From the NCBI RefSeq assembly GCF_009817885.1, contig NZ_CP041764.1:2480001-2544000 (forward strand): DNA of 64,000 bases, given 5' to 3'. The notes below the pieces were generated by a model. The model worked only from the letters and a program-made list of their open reading frames with translations, did no database searches and was not told where the DNA came from. The translations under genes and the position numbers were made by a program. Below, one piece after another: positions 8,546 to 17,726 of the stretch (position 1 is the first letter of the stretch; every line of letters begins with the position of its first letter). Source of the DNA: Serratia rhizosphaerae. Lineage in GTDB: Bacteria; Pseudomonadota; Gammaproteobacteria; Enterobacterales; Enterobacteriaceae.

Positions 8546-8857
8546 ATGCAGAACCAAAGAATCCGTATCCGCCTGAAAGCGTTTGATCATCGTCTGATCG
8601 ATCAATCAACCGCGGAAATCGTCGAGACTGCTAAGCGCACTGGTGCGCAAGTCCGTGGTCCGATCCCGCTGCCGACCCGCAAAGAGCGTTTTACCGTTCT
8701 GATCTCTCCGCACGTCAACAAAGATGCGCGCGATCAGTACGAAATCCGTACTCACAAGCGTCTGGTTGACATCGTTGAGCCAACCGAGAAAACCGTTGAT
8801 GCTCTGATGCGTCTGGATCTGGCTGCCGGTGTAGACGTGCAGATCAGCCTGGGTTAA
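8546..8857 (+). CDS. rpsJ: 30S ribosomal protein S10 / NusE
   Basis: A 103-residue protein, the first gene of the S10 operon. It doubles as antitermination factor NusE, which with NusB binds boxA, a motif present twice in the rRNA operon of this window. The sequence is canonical from [19 protein letters not shown] to the C-terminus. Confidence 0.98.
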
Positions 8858-8889
8858 TCAGGTCATTGAGCGATTGAGAGGTTGAAACA

Positions 8890-9519
8890 ATGATTGGTTT
8901 AGTCGGTAAAAAAGTGGGCATGACTCGCATCTTCACTGAAGAAGGCGTTTCCATCCCAGTAACCGTAATCGAAATTGAAGCGAACCGCGTCACTCAGGTT
9001 AAGAGCCTGGATAACGACGGATACAGTGCCATTCAGGTCACCACCGGTAGCAAAAAAGCGAACCGCGTGACCAAGCCTGAAGCTGGCCATTTCGCTAAAG
9101 CTGGCGTTGAAGCTGGCCGTGGTCTGTGGGAATTCCGCCTGGAAGAAGGTCAGGAATACACTGCAGGTCAGGAAATTAGCGTAGAAATCTTCGCTGATGT
9201 TAAAAAAGTTGACGTAACCGGTACTTCTAAAGGTAAAGGTTTTGCTGGCACTGTTAAGCGCTGGAACTTCCGTACCCAAGACGCTACCCACGGCAACTCC
9301 TTGTCTCACCGCGTTCCGGGTTCTATCGGTCAGAACCAGACTCCGGGCAAAGTGTTCAAAGGCAAGAAAATGGCAGGCCACCTGGGTGACGAACGCGTAA
9401 CCGTTCAGAGCCTGGACGTAGTACGTGTTGACGCTGAGCGCAACCTGCTGCTGGTAAAAGGTGCTGTTCCGGGTGCAACCGGTGGCAACCTGATCGTTAA
9501 ACCAGCTGTGAAGGCGTAA
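8890..9519 (+). CDS. rplC: 50S ribosomal protein L3
   Basis: A 209-residue early-assembly protein near the peptidyl-transferase centre. The extended loop GNSLSHRVPGSIGQNQTPGKVFKGKKMAGH contains Gln150, which is methylated by PrmB in E. coli. Confidence 0.98.
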   Translation: MIGLVGKKVGMTRIFTEEGVSIPVTVIEIEANRVTQVKSLDNDGYSAIQVTTGSKKANRVTKPEAGHFAKAGVEAGRGLWEFRLEEGQEYTAGQEISVEIFADVKKVDVTGTSKGKGFAGTVKRWNFRTQDATHGNSLSHRVPGSIGQNQTPGKVFKGKKMAGHLGDERVTVQSLDVVRVDAERNLLLVKGAVPGATGGNLIVKPAVKA

Positions 9520-9529
9520 GGGGATAGCA

Positions 9530-10135
9530 ATGGAATTAGTATTGAAAGACGCGCAAAGCGCGCTGACTGTTTCCGAAACTACCTTCGGTCGTGATTTCAA
9601 CGAAGCGCTGGTACACCAGGTTGTTGTTGCTTATGCAGCAGGTGCCCGTCAAGGTACTCGTGCTCAGAAGACCCGTGCTGAAGTGACCGGTTCCGGTAAG
9701 AAACCGTGGCGCCAGAAAGGTACTGGCCGTGCGCGTTCAGGTTCTGTTAAGAGCCCGATCTGGCGTTCCGGTGGTGTGACCTTCGCTGCGAAGCCACAAG
9801 ACCACAGTCAGAAAGTTAACAAAAAGATGTACCGCGGCGCGCTGAAAAGCATCCTGTCCGAACTGGTACGTCAAGATCGTCTGATCGTTGTCGAAAAGTT
9901 CTCTGTTGAAGCGCCTAAAACTAAGCTGCTGGCACAGAAACTGAAAGATATGGCCCTGGAAGACGTGCTGATTGTAACCGGCGAAGTCGATGAGAATCTG
10001 TTCCTGGCTGCCCGCAACCTGTACAAGGTTGACGTGCGCGATGTAGCAGGTATCGATCCAGTTAGCCTGATCGCCTTCGACAAAGTGGTTATGACTGCTG
10101 ATGCTGTGAAGCAAGTTGAGGAGATGCTGGCATGA
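9530..10135 (+). CDS. rplD: 50S ribosomal protein L4
   Basis: A 201-residue exit-tunnel protein and the autogenous regulator of the S10 operon. The tunnel loop (RAEVTGSGKKPWRQKGTGRARSG) is intact. Its stop overlaps the rplW start by 4 bp (ATGA). Confidence 0.98.
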   Translation: MELVLKDAQSALTVSETTFGRDFNEALVHQVVVAYAAGARQGTRAQKTRAEVTGSGKKPWRQKGTGRARSGSVKSPIWRSGGVTFAAKPQDHSQKVNKKMYRGALKSILSELVRQDRLIVVEKFSVEAPKTKLLAQKLKDMALEDVLIVTGEVDENLFLAARNLYKVDVRDVAGIDPVSLIAFDKVVMTADAVKQVEEMLA

Positions 10136-10434
10136 TCCGTGAAGAACGTTTGCTGAAAGTGCTGCGTGCACCGCACGTATCTGAGAAAGCATCTGCAGCG
10201 ATGGAAAAATCAAACACCATCGTACTCAAAGTTGCCAAAGACGCGACCAAAGCAGAAATCAAAGCTGCAGTGCAGAAACTGTTTGAAGTCGAAGTCAAAG
10301 ACGTGAGCACCCTGGTAGTTAAAGGGAAAGTGAAGCGTCACGGTCAGCGTATCGGTCGTCGTAGCGACTGGAAAAAAGCTTACGTCACCCTGAAAGAAGG
10401 CCAGAATCTGGACTTCATCAGCGGCGCAGAGTAA
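10132..10434 (+). CDS. rplW: 50S ribosomal protein L23
   Basis: A 100-residue protein at the tunnel exit that docks trigger factor and SRP. It starts with MIREERLLKVLRAPHVSEK and overlaps rplD by 4 bp, indicating translational coupling. Confidence 0.98.
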   Translation: MIREERLLKVLRAPHVSEKASAAMEKSNTIVLKVAKDATKAEIKAAVQKLFEVEVKDVSTLVVKGKVKRHGQRIGRRSDWKKAYVTLKEGQNLDFISGAE

Positions 10435-10452
10435 GTCGGAGGAGTAAGAACA

Positions 10453-11277
10453 ATGGCAATTGTTAAATGTAAACCTACATCTCCGGGTCGTCGCCACGTT
10501 GTTAAAGTGGTTAACCCTGAGCTGCACAAGGGTAAACCTTATGCCCCGCTGCTGGAAAAACTGAGCAAAAGCGGTGGTCGTAACAACAATGGCCGTATCA
10601 CCACCCGTCATATCGGTGGTGGCCACAAGCAACACTATCGTCTGGTTGACTTCAAACGCAACAAAGACGGCGTGTCTGCAGTGGTTGAGCGTCTGGAGTA
10701 CGATCCGAACCGTTCCGCGAACATCGCGCTGGTTCTGTACAAAGACGGCGAACGCCGTTACATCCTGGCGCCGAAAGGCCTGAAAGCTGGTGACCAGATC
10801 CAATCTGGTGTTGATGCTGCGATCAAAGTGGGCAATGCCCTGCCAATGCGCAACATCCCAGTTGGTTCAACGGTTCACAACGTAGAAATGAAACCAGGTA
10901 AAGGCGGCCAGATGGCGCGTTCTGCCGGTGCCTACGTTCAGATCGTTGCTCGTGATGGTTCCTACGTAACTCTGCGTCTGCGCTCTGGCGAAATGCGTAA
11001 AGTTCCTGCAGATTGCCGCGCCACCCTGGGTGAAGTCGGTAACTCAGAACACATGCTGCGCGTCCTGGGTAAAGCAGGTGCTGCACGTTGGCGTGGTGTT
11101 CGTCCTACCGTTCGCGGTACGGCGATGAACCCGGTAGATCACCCGCACGGTGGTGGTGAAGGTCGTAACTTTGGTAAGCACCCGGTTTCCCCGTGGGGCG
11201 TTCAGACCAAAGGTAAGAAGACCCGTAGCAACAAGCGTACTGATAAGTTCATCGTACGTCGCCGTAGCAAAAAATAA
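10453..11277 (+). CDS. rplB: 50S ribosomal protein L2
   Basis: A 274-residue protein required for subunit association and peptidyl transfer. The highly conserved block MNPVDHPHGGGEGRNFGKHPVSPWG, with the functionally important His near 230, is intact. Confidence 0.98.
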   Translation: MAIVKCKPTSPGRRHVVKVVNPELHKGKPYAPLLEKLSKSGGRNNNGRITTRHIGGGHKQHYRLVDFKRNKDGVSAVVERLEYDPNRSANIALVLYKDGERRYILAPKGLKAGDQIQSGVDAAIKVGNALPMRNIPVGSTVHNVEMKPGKGGQMARSAGAYVQIVARDGSYVTLRLRSGEMRKVPADCRATLGEVGNSEHMLRVLGKAGAARWRGVRPTVRGTAMNPVDHPHGGGEGRNFGKHPVSPWGVQTKGKKTRSNKRTDKFIVRRRSKK

Positions 11278-11291
11278 TTAGAGGATAAGCC

Positions 11292-11570
11292 ATGCCACGT
11301 TCTCTCAAGAAAGGTCCTTTTATTGACCTGCACTTGCTGAAGAAGGTAGAGAAAGCGGTGGAAAGCGGTGACAAGAAGCCTTTGCGCACTTGGTCCCGTC
11401 GTTCAACGATCTTTCCTAACATGATCGGTTTGACCATCGCTGTCCATAATGGTCGTCAGCACGTACCAGTATTCGTTTCCGATGAAATGGTCGGTCACAA
11501 ACTGGGTGAATTCGCGCCGACTCGTACTTATCGCGGCCATGCGGCTGATAAAAAAGCTAAAAAGCGCTAA
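11292..11570 (+). CDS. rpsS: 30S ribosomal protein S19
   Basis: A 92-residue head protein of the small subunit that pairs with S13. It is canonical from MPRSLKKGPFIDLHLLKKVE to the basic C-terminus, 14 bp after rplB. Confidence 0.98.
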   Translation: MPRSLKKGPFIDLHLLKKVEKAVESGDKKPLRTWSRRSTIFPNMIGLTIAVHNGRQHVPVFVSDEMVGHKLGEFAPTRTYRGHAADKKAKKR

Positions 11571-11584
11571 GGTAGGAGGAAGAG

Positions 11585-11917
11585 ATGGAAACTATCGCTA
11601 AACATCGCCACGCTCGTTCTTCTGCTCAGAAGGTTCGCCTTGTTGCTGACCTGATCCGCGGTAAGAAAGTGTCGCAAGCTCTGGAAACTTTGACCTACAC
11701 CAACAAGAAAGCTGCTGGTCTGGTTAAAAAAGTACTGGAGTCTGCCATTGCTAACGCAGAACACAACGATGGCGCTGACATCGATGATCTGAAAGTTACG
11801 AAAATCTTCGTAGATGAAGGCCCAAGCATGAAGCGCATTATGCCGCGTGCGAAAGGTCGTGCAGATCGCATCCTGAAGCGCACCAGCCACATTACTGTGG
11901 TTGTGTCCGATCGCTGA
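11585..11917 (+). CDS. rplV: 50S ribosomal protein L22
   Basis: A 110-residue protein whose long beta-hairpin lines the exit tunnel. The hairpin block GPSMKRIMPRAKGRADRI, where macrolide-resistance deletions occur in other bacteria, is unaltered. Confidence 0.98.
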   Translation: METIAKHRHARSSAQKVRLVADLIRGKKVSQALETLTYTNKKAAGLVKKVLESAIANAEHNDGADIDDLKVTKIFVDEGPSMKRIMPRAKGRADRILKRTSHITVVVSDR

Positions 11918-11934
11918 GACTCTGGAGACTAGCA

Positions 11935-12633
11935 ATGGGTCAGAAAGTACATCCTAATGGTATTCGCCTGGGTATTGTCAAACCTTGGAACTCTACCTGG
12001 TATGCGAATACCAAAGAATTCGCTGACAACCTGGACAGCGACTTTAAAGTTCGCCAATTCCTGACTAAGGAACTGGCTAAAGCGTCCGTATCTCGTATCG
12101 TTATCGAGCGTCCGGCTAAAAGCATTCGTGTAACCATTCACACTGCTCGCCCGGGTATCGTTATCGGTAAGAAAGGTGAAGACGTAGAAAAACTGCGCAA
12201 GGTCGTAGCGGACATCGCTGGCGTTCCTGCACAGATCAACATCGCCGAAGTCCGTAAACCGGAACTGGACGCTAAATTGGTTGCTGACAGCATCACTTCA
12301 CAGCTGGAACGTCGCGTAATGTTCCGTCGTGCTATGAAGCGTGCTGTACAGAACGCAATGCGTCTGGGCGCTAAAGGCATCAAAGTTGAAGTAAGCGGCC
12401 GTCTTGGCGGTGCTGAAATCGCACGTACCGAATGGTACCGCGAAGGTCGTGTTCCATTGCACACTCTGCGTGCGGACATCGACTACAACACGTCCGAAGC
12501 GCACACCACTTACGGTGTAATTGGCGTTAAGGTATGGATCTTCAAAGGTGAGATCCTGGGTGGTATGGCTGCAGTTGAACAACCGGAACCGGCTGCTCAA
12601 CCTAAAAAGCAGCAGCGTAAAGGCCGCAAGTAA
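11935..12633 (+). CDS. rpsC: 30S ribosomal protein S3
   Basis: A 232-residue protein at the mRNA entry tunnel. It has the KH-domain GxxG loop (VIGKKGEDVEKLRK) and the helicase-related basic patch. It ends in a Lys/Gln-rich tail. Confidence 0.98.
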   Translation: MGQKVHPNGIRLGIVKPWNSTWYANTKEFADNLDSDFKVRQFLTKELAKASVSRIVIERPAKSIRVTIHTARPGIVIGKKGEDVEKLRKVVADIAGVPAQINIAEVRKPELDAKLVADSITSQLERRVMFRRAMKRAVQNAMRLGAKGIKVEVSGRLGGAEIARTEWYREGRVPLHTLRADIDYNTSEAHTTYGVIGVKVWIFKGEILGGMAAVEQPEPAAQPKKQQRKGRK

Positions 12634-12645
12634 GGAGAGTCGCTG

Positions 12646-13056
12646 ATGTTACAACCAAAGCGTACAAAATTCCGTAAGGTGCACAAGGGCCGCAACCGTG
12701 GTCTGGCGCAAGGTACGGATGTTAGCTTCGGCACTTTCGGTCTGAAAGCTGTTGGCCGTGGCCGTCTGACTGCTCGTCAAATCGAAGCAGCTCGTCGTGC
12801 AATGACTCGTGCAGTTAAGCGTCAAGGTAAAATTTGGATCCGTGTATTCCCGGACAAACCAATAACCGAGAAGCCGCTGGAAGTCCGTATGGGTAAAGGT
12901 AAGGGTAACGTGGAGTACTGGGTTGCTCTGATCCAACCTGGTAAAGTCCTGTACGAAATGGACGGTGTGCCTGAAGAGCTGGCCCGTGAGGCATTCAAGC
13001 TGGCAGCAGCGAAACTGCCGATCAAAACCACCTTTGTAACCAAGACGGTGATGTAA
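12646..13056 (+). CDS. rplP: 50S ribosomal protein L16
   Basis: A 136-residue protein near the A-site tRNA. It contains the conserved MLQPKRTKFRKVHKGRNRG start and the Arg81-region loop. The stop TAA overlaps the rpmC ATG by one base (TAATG). Confidence 0.98.
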   Translation: MLQPKRTKFRKVHKGRNRGLAQGTDVSFGTFGLKAVGRGRLTARQIEAARRAMTRAVKRQGKIWIRVFPDKPITEKPLEVRMGKGKGNVEYWVALIQPGKVLYEMDGVPEELAREAFKLAAAKLPIKTTFVTKTVM

Positions 13057-13247
13057 TGAAAGCACAAGAGCTGCGTGAAAAAAGCGTTGAAGAGCTGAAC
13101 ACTGAGCTGCTCAACCTGCTGCGTGAGCAATTTAACTTGCGCATGCAAGCGGCGAGTGGCCAGCTGCAACAAACTCACCTGTTGAAACAAGTGCGTCGTG
13201 ATGTCGCACGCGTTAAGACTTTACTGACTGAGAAGGCGGGTGCGTAA
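13056..13247 (+). CDS. rpmC: 50S ribosomal protein L29
   Basis: A 63-residue two-helix protein beside L23 at the tunnel exit. It overlaps both neighbours (TAATG junctions), so rplP-rpmC-rpsQ are translationally coupled. Confidence 0.97.
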   Translation: MKAQELREKSVEELNTELLNLLREQFNLRMQAASGQLQQTHLLKQVRRDVARVKTLLTEKAGA

Positions 13248-13501
13248 TGACCGATAAAATCCGTACTCTGCAGGGTCGTGTTGTTAGCGATAAAATGGAG
13301 AAATCCATTGTTGTTGCTATCGAACGTTTCGTGAAGCACCCAATCTACGGGAAATTCATCAAGCGTACGACTAAATTGCACGTACATGACGAGAACAACG
13401 AATGTGGCGCCGGCGACGTGGTAGAAATCCGCGAATGCCGCCCACTGTCTAAGACTAAGTCCTGGACGTTGGTTCGCGTTGTAGAGAAAGCGATTCTGTA
13501 A
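13247..13501 (+). CDS. rpsQ: 30S ribosomal protein S17
   Basis: An 84-residue OB-fold primary 16S-binding protein and the last gene of the S10 operon. It starts at the TAATG overlap with rpmC and is followed 24 bp later by a terminator. Confidence 0.97.
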   Translation: MTDKIRTLQGRVVSDKMEKSIVVAIERFVKHPIYGKFIKRTTKLHVHDENNECGAGDVVEIRECRPLSKTKSWTLVRVVEKAIL

Positions 13502-13525
13502 TAGAGTAGCTGGCTCTCACTTGAT

Positions 13526-13557
13526 AAACGGCTCAGAAAATGAGCCGTTTATTTTTT
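13526..13557 (+). terminator. Terminator between S10 and spc operons
   Basis: A perfect 10-bp stem, AAACGGCTCA (13526-13535) with TGAGCCGTTT (13541-13550), is followed by ATTTTTT. Confidence 0.88.
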
Positions 13558-13587
13558 CTACCCATCCTAAGGAAGCGGTGTTATAAT
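13557..13587 (+). promoter_or_regulatory. spc operon promoter
   Basis: A perfect TATAAT at 13582-13587 has a G/C-rich discriminator and a poor -35 region (TCTACC at 13557). The surrounding sequence closely resembles the E. coli spc promoter as I recall it. Confidence 0.7.
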
Positions 13588-13671
13588 GCTGCGCCCTCAG
13601 TTATGGGGCTTTTCAACGACCTAAATTTCTTAGGTCTTTAAAGTAGTAGTTGACATTAGCGGAGCACTAAA

Positions 13672-14043
13672 ATGATCCAAGAACAGACTATGCTGAACGT
13701 CGCCGATAACTCCGGTGCTCGTCGCGTAATGTGTATCAAGGTTCTAGGTGGCTCGCACCGTCGCTACGCAGGCGTCGGCGATATCATCAAGATTACCATC
13801 AAGGAAGCAATTCCACGTGGTAAGGTGAAGAAAGGCGATGTGCTGAAGGCGGTAGTGGTGCGCACCAAGAAGGGTGTACGTCGCCCGGACGGTTCTGTCA
13901 TTCGCTTCGATGGAAATGCATGCGTTATTTTGAACAATAACAGCGAGCAACCTATCGGTACGCGTATTTTTGGGCCGGTAACTCGTGAACTGCGTAATGA
14001 GAAGTTCATGAAAATTATCTCTCTGGCACCAGAAGTACTCTAA
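13672..14043 (+). CDS. rplN: 50S ribosomal protein L14
   Basis: A 123-residue protein at the subunit interface and the RsfS docking site. Canonical [28 protein letters not shown] start. First gene of the spc operon. Confidence 0.98.
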
Positions 14044-14053
14044 GGAGCGAACC

Positions 14054-14368
14054 ATGGCAGCGAAAATCCGTCGTGATGACGAAGTTATCGTGCTTACCGG
14101 GAAAGACAAAGGTAAACGCGGTAAAGTAAAAAATGTCCTGTCTGCTGGTAAGGTCATTGTTGAAGGTATCAACCTGGTTAAGAAACACCAGAAGCCGGTT
14201 CCGGCTCTGAACCAACCAGGCGGCATCGTTGAAAAAGAAGCTGCAATTCAGGTTTCTAACGTTGCTATCTTCAACGCGGCAACCGGTAAGGCTGACCGTG
14301 TAGGCTTTAGATTCGAAGACGGCAAAAAAGTCCGTTTCTTCAAGTCTAACAGCGAAACTATCAAGTAA
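14054..14368 (+). CDS. rplX: 50S ribosomal protein L24
   Basis: A 104-residue assembly-initiator protein with the KOW motif (DEVIVLTGKDKGKRGKV) near the N-terminus. 10 bp after rplN. Confidence 0.98.
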   Translation: MAAKIRRDDEVIVLTGKDKGKRGKVKNVLSAGKVIVEGINLVKKHQKPVPALNQPGGIVEKEAAIQVSNVAIFNAATGKADRVGFRFEDGKKVRFFKSNSETIK

Positions 14369-14410
14369 TTTGGAGTAATACGATGGCGAAACTGCATGAT
14401 TACTACAAAG
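14365..14410 (+). promoter_or_regulatory. Probable S8 translational operator at the rplX-rplE junction
   Basis: In E. coli S8 represses the spc operon by binding mRNA at the L24-L5 junction, mimicking its 16S site. The same junction here keeps the short spacer and a structured L5 start. Assigned by position; I did not fold it. Confidence 0.45.
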
Positions 14411-14922
14411 ACGAGGTAGTTAAACAACTGATGTCTCAGTTTAACTACAATTCTGTCATGCAAGTCCCTCGGGTCGAGAAGATCACCCTGAACATGGGTG
14501 TTGGTGAAGCGATCGCTGACAAGAAACTGCTGGACAACGCAGCAGCTGACCTGACAGCAATCTCCGGCCAAAAGCCGTTGATCACCAAAGCTCGCAAATC
14601 TGTTGCAGGCTTCAAAATCCGTCAGGGCTATCCAATCGGCTGCAAAGTAACTCTGCGTGGCGAACGCATGTGGGAGTTCTTTGAGCGTCTGATTTCCATT
14701 GCTGTTCCACGTATCCGTGACTTCCGTGGCCTGTCCGCCAAGTCATTCGATGGCCGTGGCAACTACAGCATGGGTGTGCGTGAGCAAATCATCTTCCCAG
14801 AGATCGACTACGATAAAGTCGATCGCGTACGTGGTCTGGATATTACCATCACCACGACTGCGAACTCTGATGATGAAGGCCGCGCACTGTTGGCTGCTTT
14901 TAACTTCCCGTTCCGCAAGTAA
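14383..14922 (+). CDS. rplE: 50S ribosomal protein L5
   Basis: A 179-residue 5S rRNA-binding protein of the central protuberance. It has the conserved KITLNMGVGEA and RGLDITITTTANSDDEGRALL blocks. Its start region overlaps the S8 control site. Confidence 0.98.
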   Translation: MAKLHDYYKDEVVKQLMSQFNYNSVMQVPRVEKITLNMGVGEAIADKKLLDNAAADLTAISGQKPLITKARKSVAGFKIRQGYPIGCKVTLRGERMWEFFERLISIAVPRIRDFRGLSAKSFDGRGNYSMGVREQIIFPEIDYDKVDRVRGLDITITTTANSDDEGRALLAAFNFPFRK

Positions 14923-14936
14923 GGCAGGGTTGACTT

Positions 14937-15242
14937 ATGGCTAAGCAATCAATGAAAGCACGCGAAGTAAAGCGCGTGAAATTAGCTGACAAGTTCTTTG
15001 CTAAACGCGCTGAACTGAAAGCTATCATCTCTGATGTGAACGCGTCCGATGAAGATCGTTGGAACGCTGTTCTCAAGCTGCAAACTCTGCCGCGTGATTC
15101 CAGCCCGTCTCGTCAGCGTAACCGCTGCCGCCAAACTGGCCGTCCACATGGTTATGTGGGCAAATTCGGGTTGAGCCGTATTAAGCTGCGTGAAGCCGCC
15201 ATGCGCGGTGAAGTACCAGGCTTGAAAAAGGCTAGCTGGTAA
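14937..15242 (+). CDS. rpsN: 30S ribosomal protein S14
   Basis: A 101-residue protein of the zinc-independent (C-minus) long form: the CxxC pairs are absent and only a single Cys remains (RNRCRQTGRP). This is the usual enterobacterial type. Confidence 0.98.
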   Translation: MAKQSMKAREVKRVKLADKFFAKRAELKAIISDVNASDEDRWNAVLKLQTLPRDSSPSRQRNRCRQTGRPHGYVGKFGLSRIKLREAAMRGEVPGLKKASW

Positions 15243-15275
15243 TTGTCACCAATTGAATCACGGGAGTAAAGACAG

Positions 15276-15668
15276 ATGAGCATGCAAGATCCGATCGCGG
15301 ATATGCTGACCCGTATCCGTAACGGTCAAGCCGCGAACAAAGTTGCGGTCACCATGCCTTCCTCCAAGCTGAAAGTGGCAATTGCCAACGTGCTGAAGGA
15401 AGAAGGTTTTATTGAAGATTTCAAAATCGAAGGCGACGCCAAGCCTGTTCTGGAACTGGTACTGAAGTACTTCCAGGGCAAAGCTGTGGTAGAAAGCATT
15501 CAGCGTATCAGCCGTCCAGGTCTGCGCATCTATAAGAAAAAAGATGAGCTGCCAAAAGTTATGGCCGGTTTGGGTATCGCTGTCGTTTCTACCTCTAAAG
15601 GTGTTATGACCGATCGTGCAGCTCGCCAGGCTGGTCTGGGTGGCGAGATTATCTGCTACGTAGCTTAA
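15276..15668 (+). CDS. rpsH: 30S ribosomal protein S8
   Basis: A 130-residue primary 16S-binding protein and the autogenous repressor of the spc operon. Canonical MSMQDPIADMLTRIRNGQ start and RQAGLGGEIICYVA end. Confidence 0.98.
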   Translation: MSMQDPIADMLTRIRNGQAANKVAVTMPSSKLKVAIANVLKEEGFIEDFKIEGDAKPVLELVLKYFQGKAVVESIQRISRPGLRIYKKKDELPKVMAGLGIAVVSTSKGVMTDRAARQAGLGGEIICYVA

Positions 15669-15682
15669 TTCGGGAGGAAAGA

Positions 15683-16216
15683 ATGTCTCGTGTTGCAAAA
15701 GCACCCGTCGTCATTCCTGCCGGCGTAGAGGTAAAACTCAACGGTCAGGTTATTTCGATTAAGGGTAAAAACGGCGAGCTGACTCGTACAGTCCACGATG
15801 CCGTTATCGTTAAGCAAGAAGAAAACGCACTGACTTTCGCCCCGCGCGAAGGTTTTGCGAACGCTTGGGCCCAGGCGGGCACCACGCGCGCTCTGCTGAA
15901 CGCAATGGTTATCGGTGTTACCGAAGGCTTCAGCAAGAAGCTTCAACTGGTAGGTGTTGGTTATCGCGCAGCGGTTAAAGGCAATGTTATTAACCTGTCA
16001 TTAGGTTTCTCACATCCGGTTGACCATCAGCTGCCAGCAGGTATCACTGCTGAATGCCCAAGCCAAACTGAAATCGTGCTGAAAGGCGCTGATAAGCAGG
16101 TAATTGGCCAGGTTGCTGCAGAGCTGCGTGCCTACCGTCGTCCTGAGCCTTACAAAGGCAAGGGTGTCCGTTACGCCGACGAAGTCGTGCGTACCAAAGA
16201 GGCTAAGAAGAAGTAA
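15683..16216 (+). CDS. rplF: 50S ribosomal protein L6
   Basis: A 177-residue protein near the sarcin-ricin loop, with two tandem L6 folds. The C-terminal block RRPEPYKGKGVRYADE is conserved. Confidence 0.98.
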   Translation: MSRVAKAPVVIPAGVEVKLNGQVISIKGKNGELTRTVHDAVIVKQEENALTFAPREGFANAWAQAGTTRALLNAMVIGVTEGFSKKLQLVGVGYRAAVKGNVINLSLGFSHPVDHQLPAGITAECPSQTEIVLKGADKQVIGQVAAELRAYRRPEPYKGKGVRYADEVVRTKEAKKK

Positions 16217-16225
16217 GGTAACACT

Positions 16226-16579
16226 ATGGATAAGAAATCTGCTCGTATCCGTCGTGCGACCCGCGCACGCCGCAAGCTCAAAGAACTGGGTGCAACTCGC
16301 CTGGTGGTACATCGTACCCCGCGTCACATTTACGCACAGGTAATTGCTTCAAATGGTTCTGAAGTTCTGGTAGCCGCTTCTACTGTAGAAAAAGCTATCA
16401 CTGAGCAACTGAAGTATTCCGGTAACAAAGACGCAGCAGCAGCAGTAGGTAAAGCTATCGCTGAGCGCGCGTTGGAAAAAGGCATCAAAGATGTTTCCTT
16501 TGACCGTTCCGGTTTCCAATATCATGGTCGAGTCCAGGCACTGGCAGATGCTGCCCGTGAAGCTGGCCTTCAGTTCTAA
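16226..16579 (+). CDS. rplR: 50S ribosomal protein L18
   Basis: A 117-residue 5S rRNA-binding protein with a basic N-terminal tail (MDKKSARIRRATRARRK) and the FDRSGFQYHGRVQALADAAREAG C-terminal motif. Confidence 0.98.
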   Translation: MDKKSARIRRATRARRKLKELGATRLVVHRTPRHIYAQVIASNGSEVLVAASTVEKAITEQLKYSGNKDAAAAVGKAIAERALEKGIKDVSFDRSGFQYHGRVQALADAAREAGLQF

Positions 16580-16593
16580 GGAAGAGGTTTAAG

Positions 16594-17094
16594 ATGGCTC
16601 ACATCGAAAAACAAGCTGGCGAACTGCAGGAAAAGCTGATCGCGGTAAACCGCGTATCTAAAACCGTAAAAGGTGGCCGTATTTTCAGCTTTACCGCACT
16701 GACTGTCGTTGGTGATGGTAACGGTCGCGTTGGTTTTGGCTACGGCAAAGCACGCGAAGTTCCGGCAGCGATCCAGAAAGCGATGGAAAAAGCCCGTCGC
16801 AACATGATGAATGTCGCGCTGAACAGCGGCACCCTGCAGCACCCTGTTAAAGGTGTTCACACGGGTTCTCGTGTGTTCATGCAGCCGGCTTCAGAAGGTA
16901 CCGGTATCATCGCCGGTGGTGCAATGCGCGCCGTTCTGGAAGTCGCAGGGGTACACAACGTATTGGCTAAAGCTTATGGTTCCACCAACCCGATCAACGT
17001 GGTTCGTGCAACTATTGATGCTCTGGCAAATATGAAGTCTCCTGAAATGGTCGCTGCCAAGCGTGGTAAATCCGTTGCAGACATTCTGGGGTAA
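16594..17094 (+). CDS. rpsE: 30S ribosomal protein S5
   Basis: A 166-residue accuracy-related protein. The N-terminal loop VNRVSKTVKGGRIFSF, where spectinomycin-resistance changes arise, is wild type, as is the GRVGFGYGKA motif. Confidence 0.98.
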   Translation: MAHIEKQAGELQEKLIAVNRVSKTVKGGRIFSFTALTVVGDGNGRVGFGYGKAREVPAAIQKAMEKARRNMMNVALNSGTLQHPVKGVHTGSRVFMQPASEGTGIIAGGAMRAVLEVAGVHNVLAKAYGSTNPINVVRATIDALANMKSPEMVAAKRGKSVADILG

Positions 17095-17100
17095 TTGACC

Positions 17101-17280
17101 ATGGCTAAGACTATTAAAGTTACACAAATTCGCAGCGCCATTGGCCGTCTGCCGAAGCATAAAGCTACTCTGCTGGGCTTGGGTCTGCGTCGTATTGGTC
17201 ACACCGTAGAGCGCGAGGATACTCCTGCTGTACGCGGTATGATCAACCTGGTTTCCTACATGGTTAAAGTTGAGGAGTAA
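17101..17280 (+). CDS. rpmD: 50S ribosomal protein L30
   Basis: A 59-residue protein. ATG 17101 (MAKTIKVTQIRSAIG) gives the family length; an in-frame TTG at 17095 overlaps the spacer. It lies 6 bp after rpsE. Confidence 0.97.
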   Translation: MAKTIKVTQIRSAIGRLPKHKATLLGLGLRRIGHTVEREDTPAVRGMINLVSYMVKVEE

Positions 17281-17283
17281 CAG

Positions 17284-17718
17284 ATGCGTTTAAATACTCT
17301 GTCTCCGGCTGAAGGTGCCAAGCATGCGCCGAAGCGTGTAGGTCGTGGTATTGGTTCTGGCCTGGGTAAAACCGGCGGCCGTGGTCACAAAGGTCAGAAG
17401 TCTCGTTCTGGCGGTGGCGTACGTCGTGGTTTCGAAGGTGGTCAGATGCCTCTGTACCGTCGTTTGCCGAAATTCGGCTTCACTTCACGCAAAGCGATGA
17501 TCACGGCAGAAGTACGTCTGTCTGAACTGGCTCTGATTGAAGGCGATGTCATCGACCTGAACACGCTGAAAGCCGCTAACGTTGTTGGTACCCAGATCGA
17601 ATTCGTGAAAGTTATGCTTTCTGGCGAAATCGCTCGTCCGGTTACCCTGCGTGGTCTGCGTGTCACCAAAGGCGCTCGTGCTGCTATCGAGGCTGCTGGC
17701 GGTAAAATTGAGGAATAA
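17284..17718 (+). CDS. rplO: 50S ribosomal protein L15
   Basis: A 144-residue late-assembly protein. It has the Gly/Arg-rich N-terminal extension that threads into 23S rRNA (RVGRGIGSGLGKTGGRG). Three bases separate it from rpmD. Confidence 0.98.
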   Translation: MRLNTLSPAEGAKHAPKRVGRGIGSGLGKTGGRGHKGQKSRSGGGVRRGFEGGQMPLYRRLPKFGFTSRKAMITAEVRLSELALIEGDVIDLNTLKAANVVGTQIEFVKVMLSGEIARPVTLRGLRVTKGARAAIEAAGGKIEE

Positions 17719-17726
17719 GTGAGCTG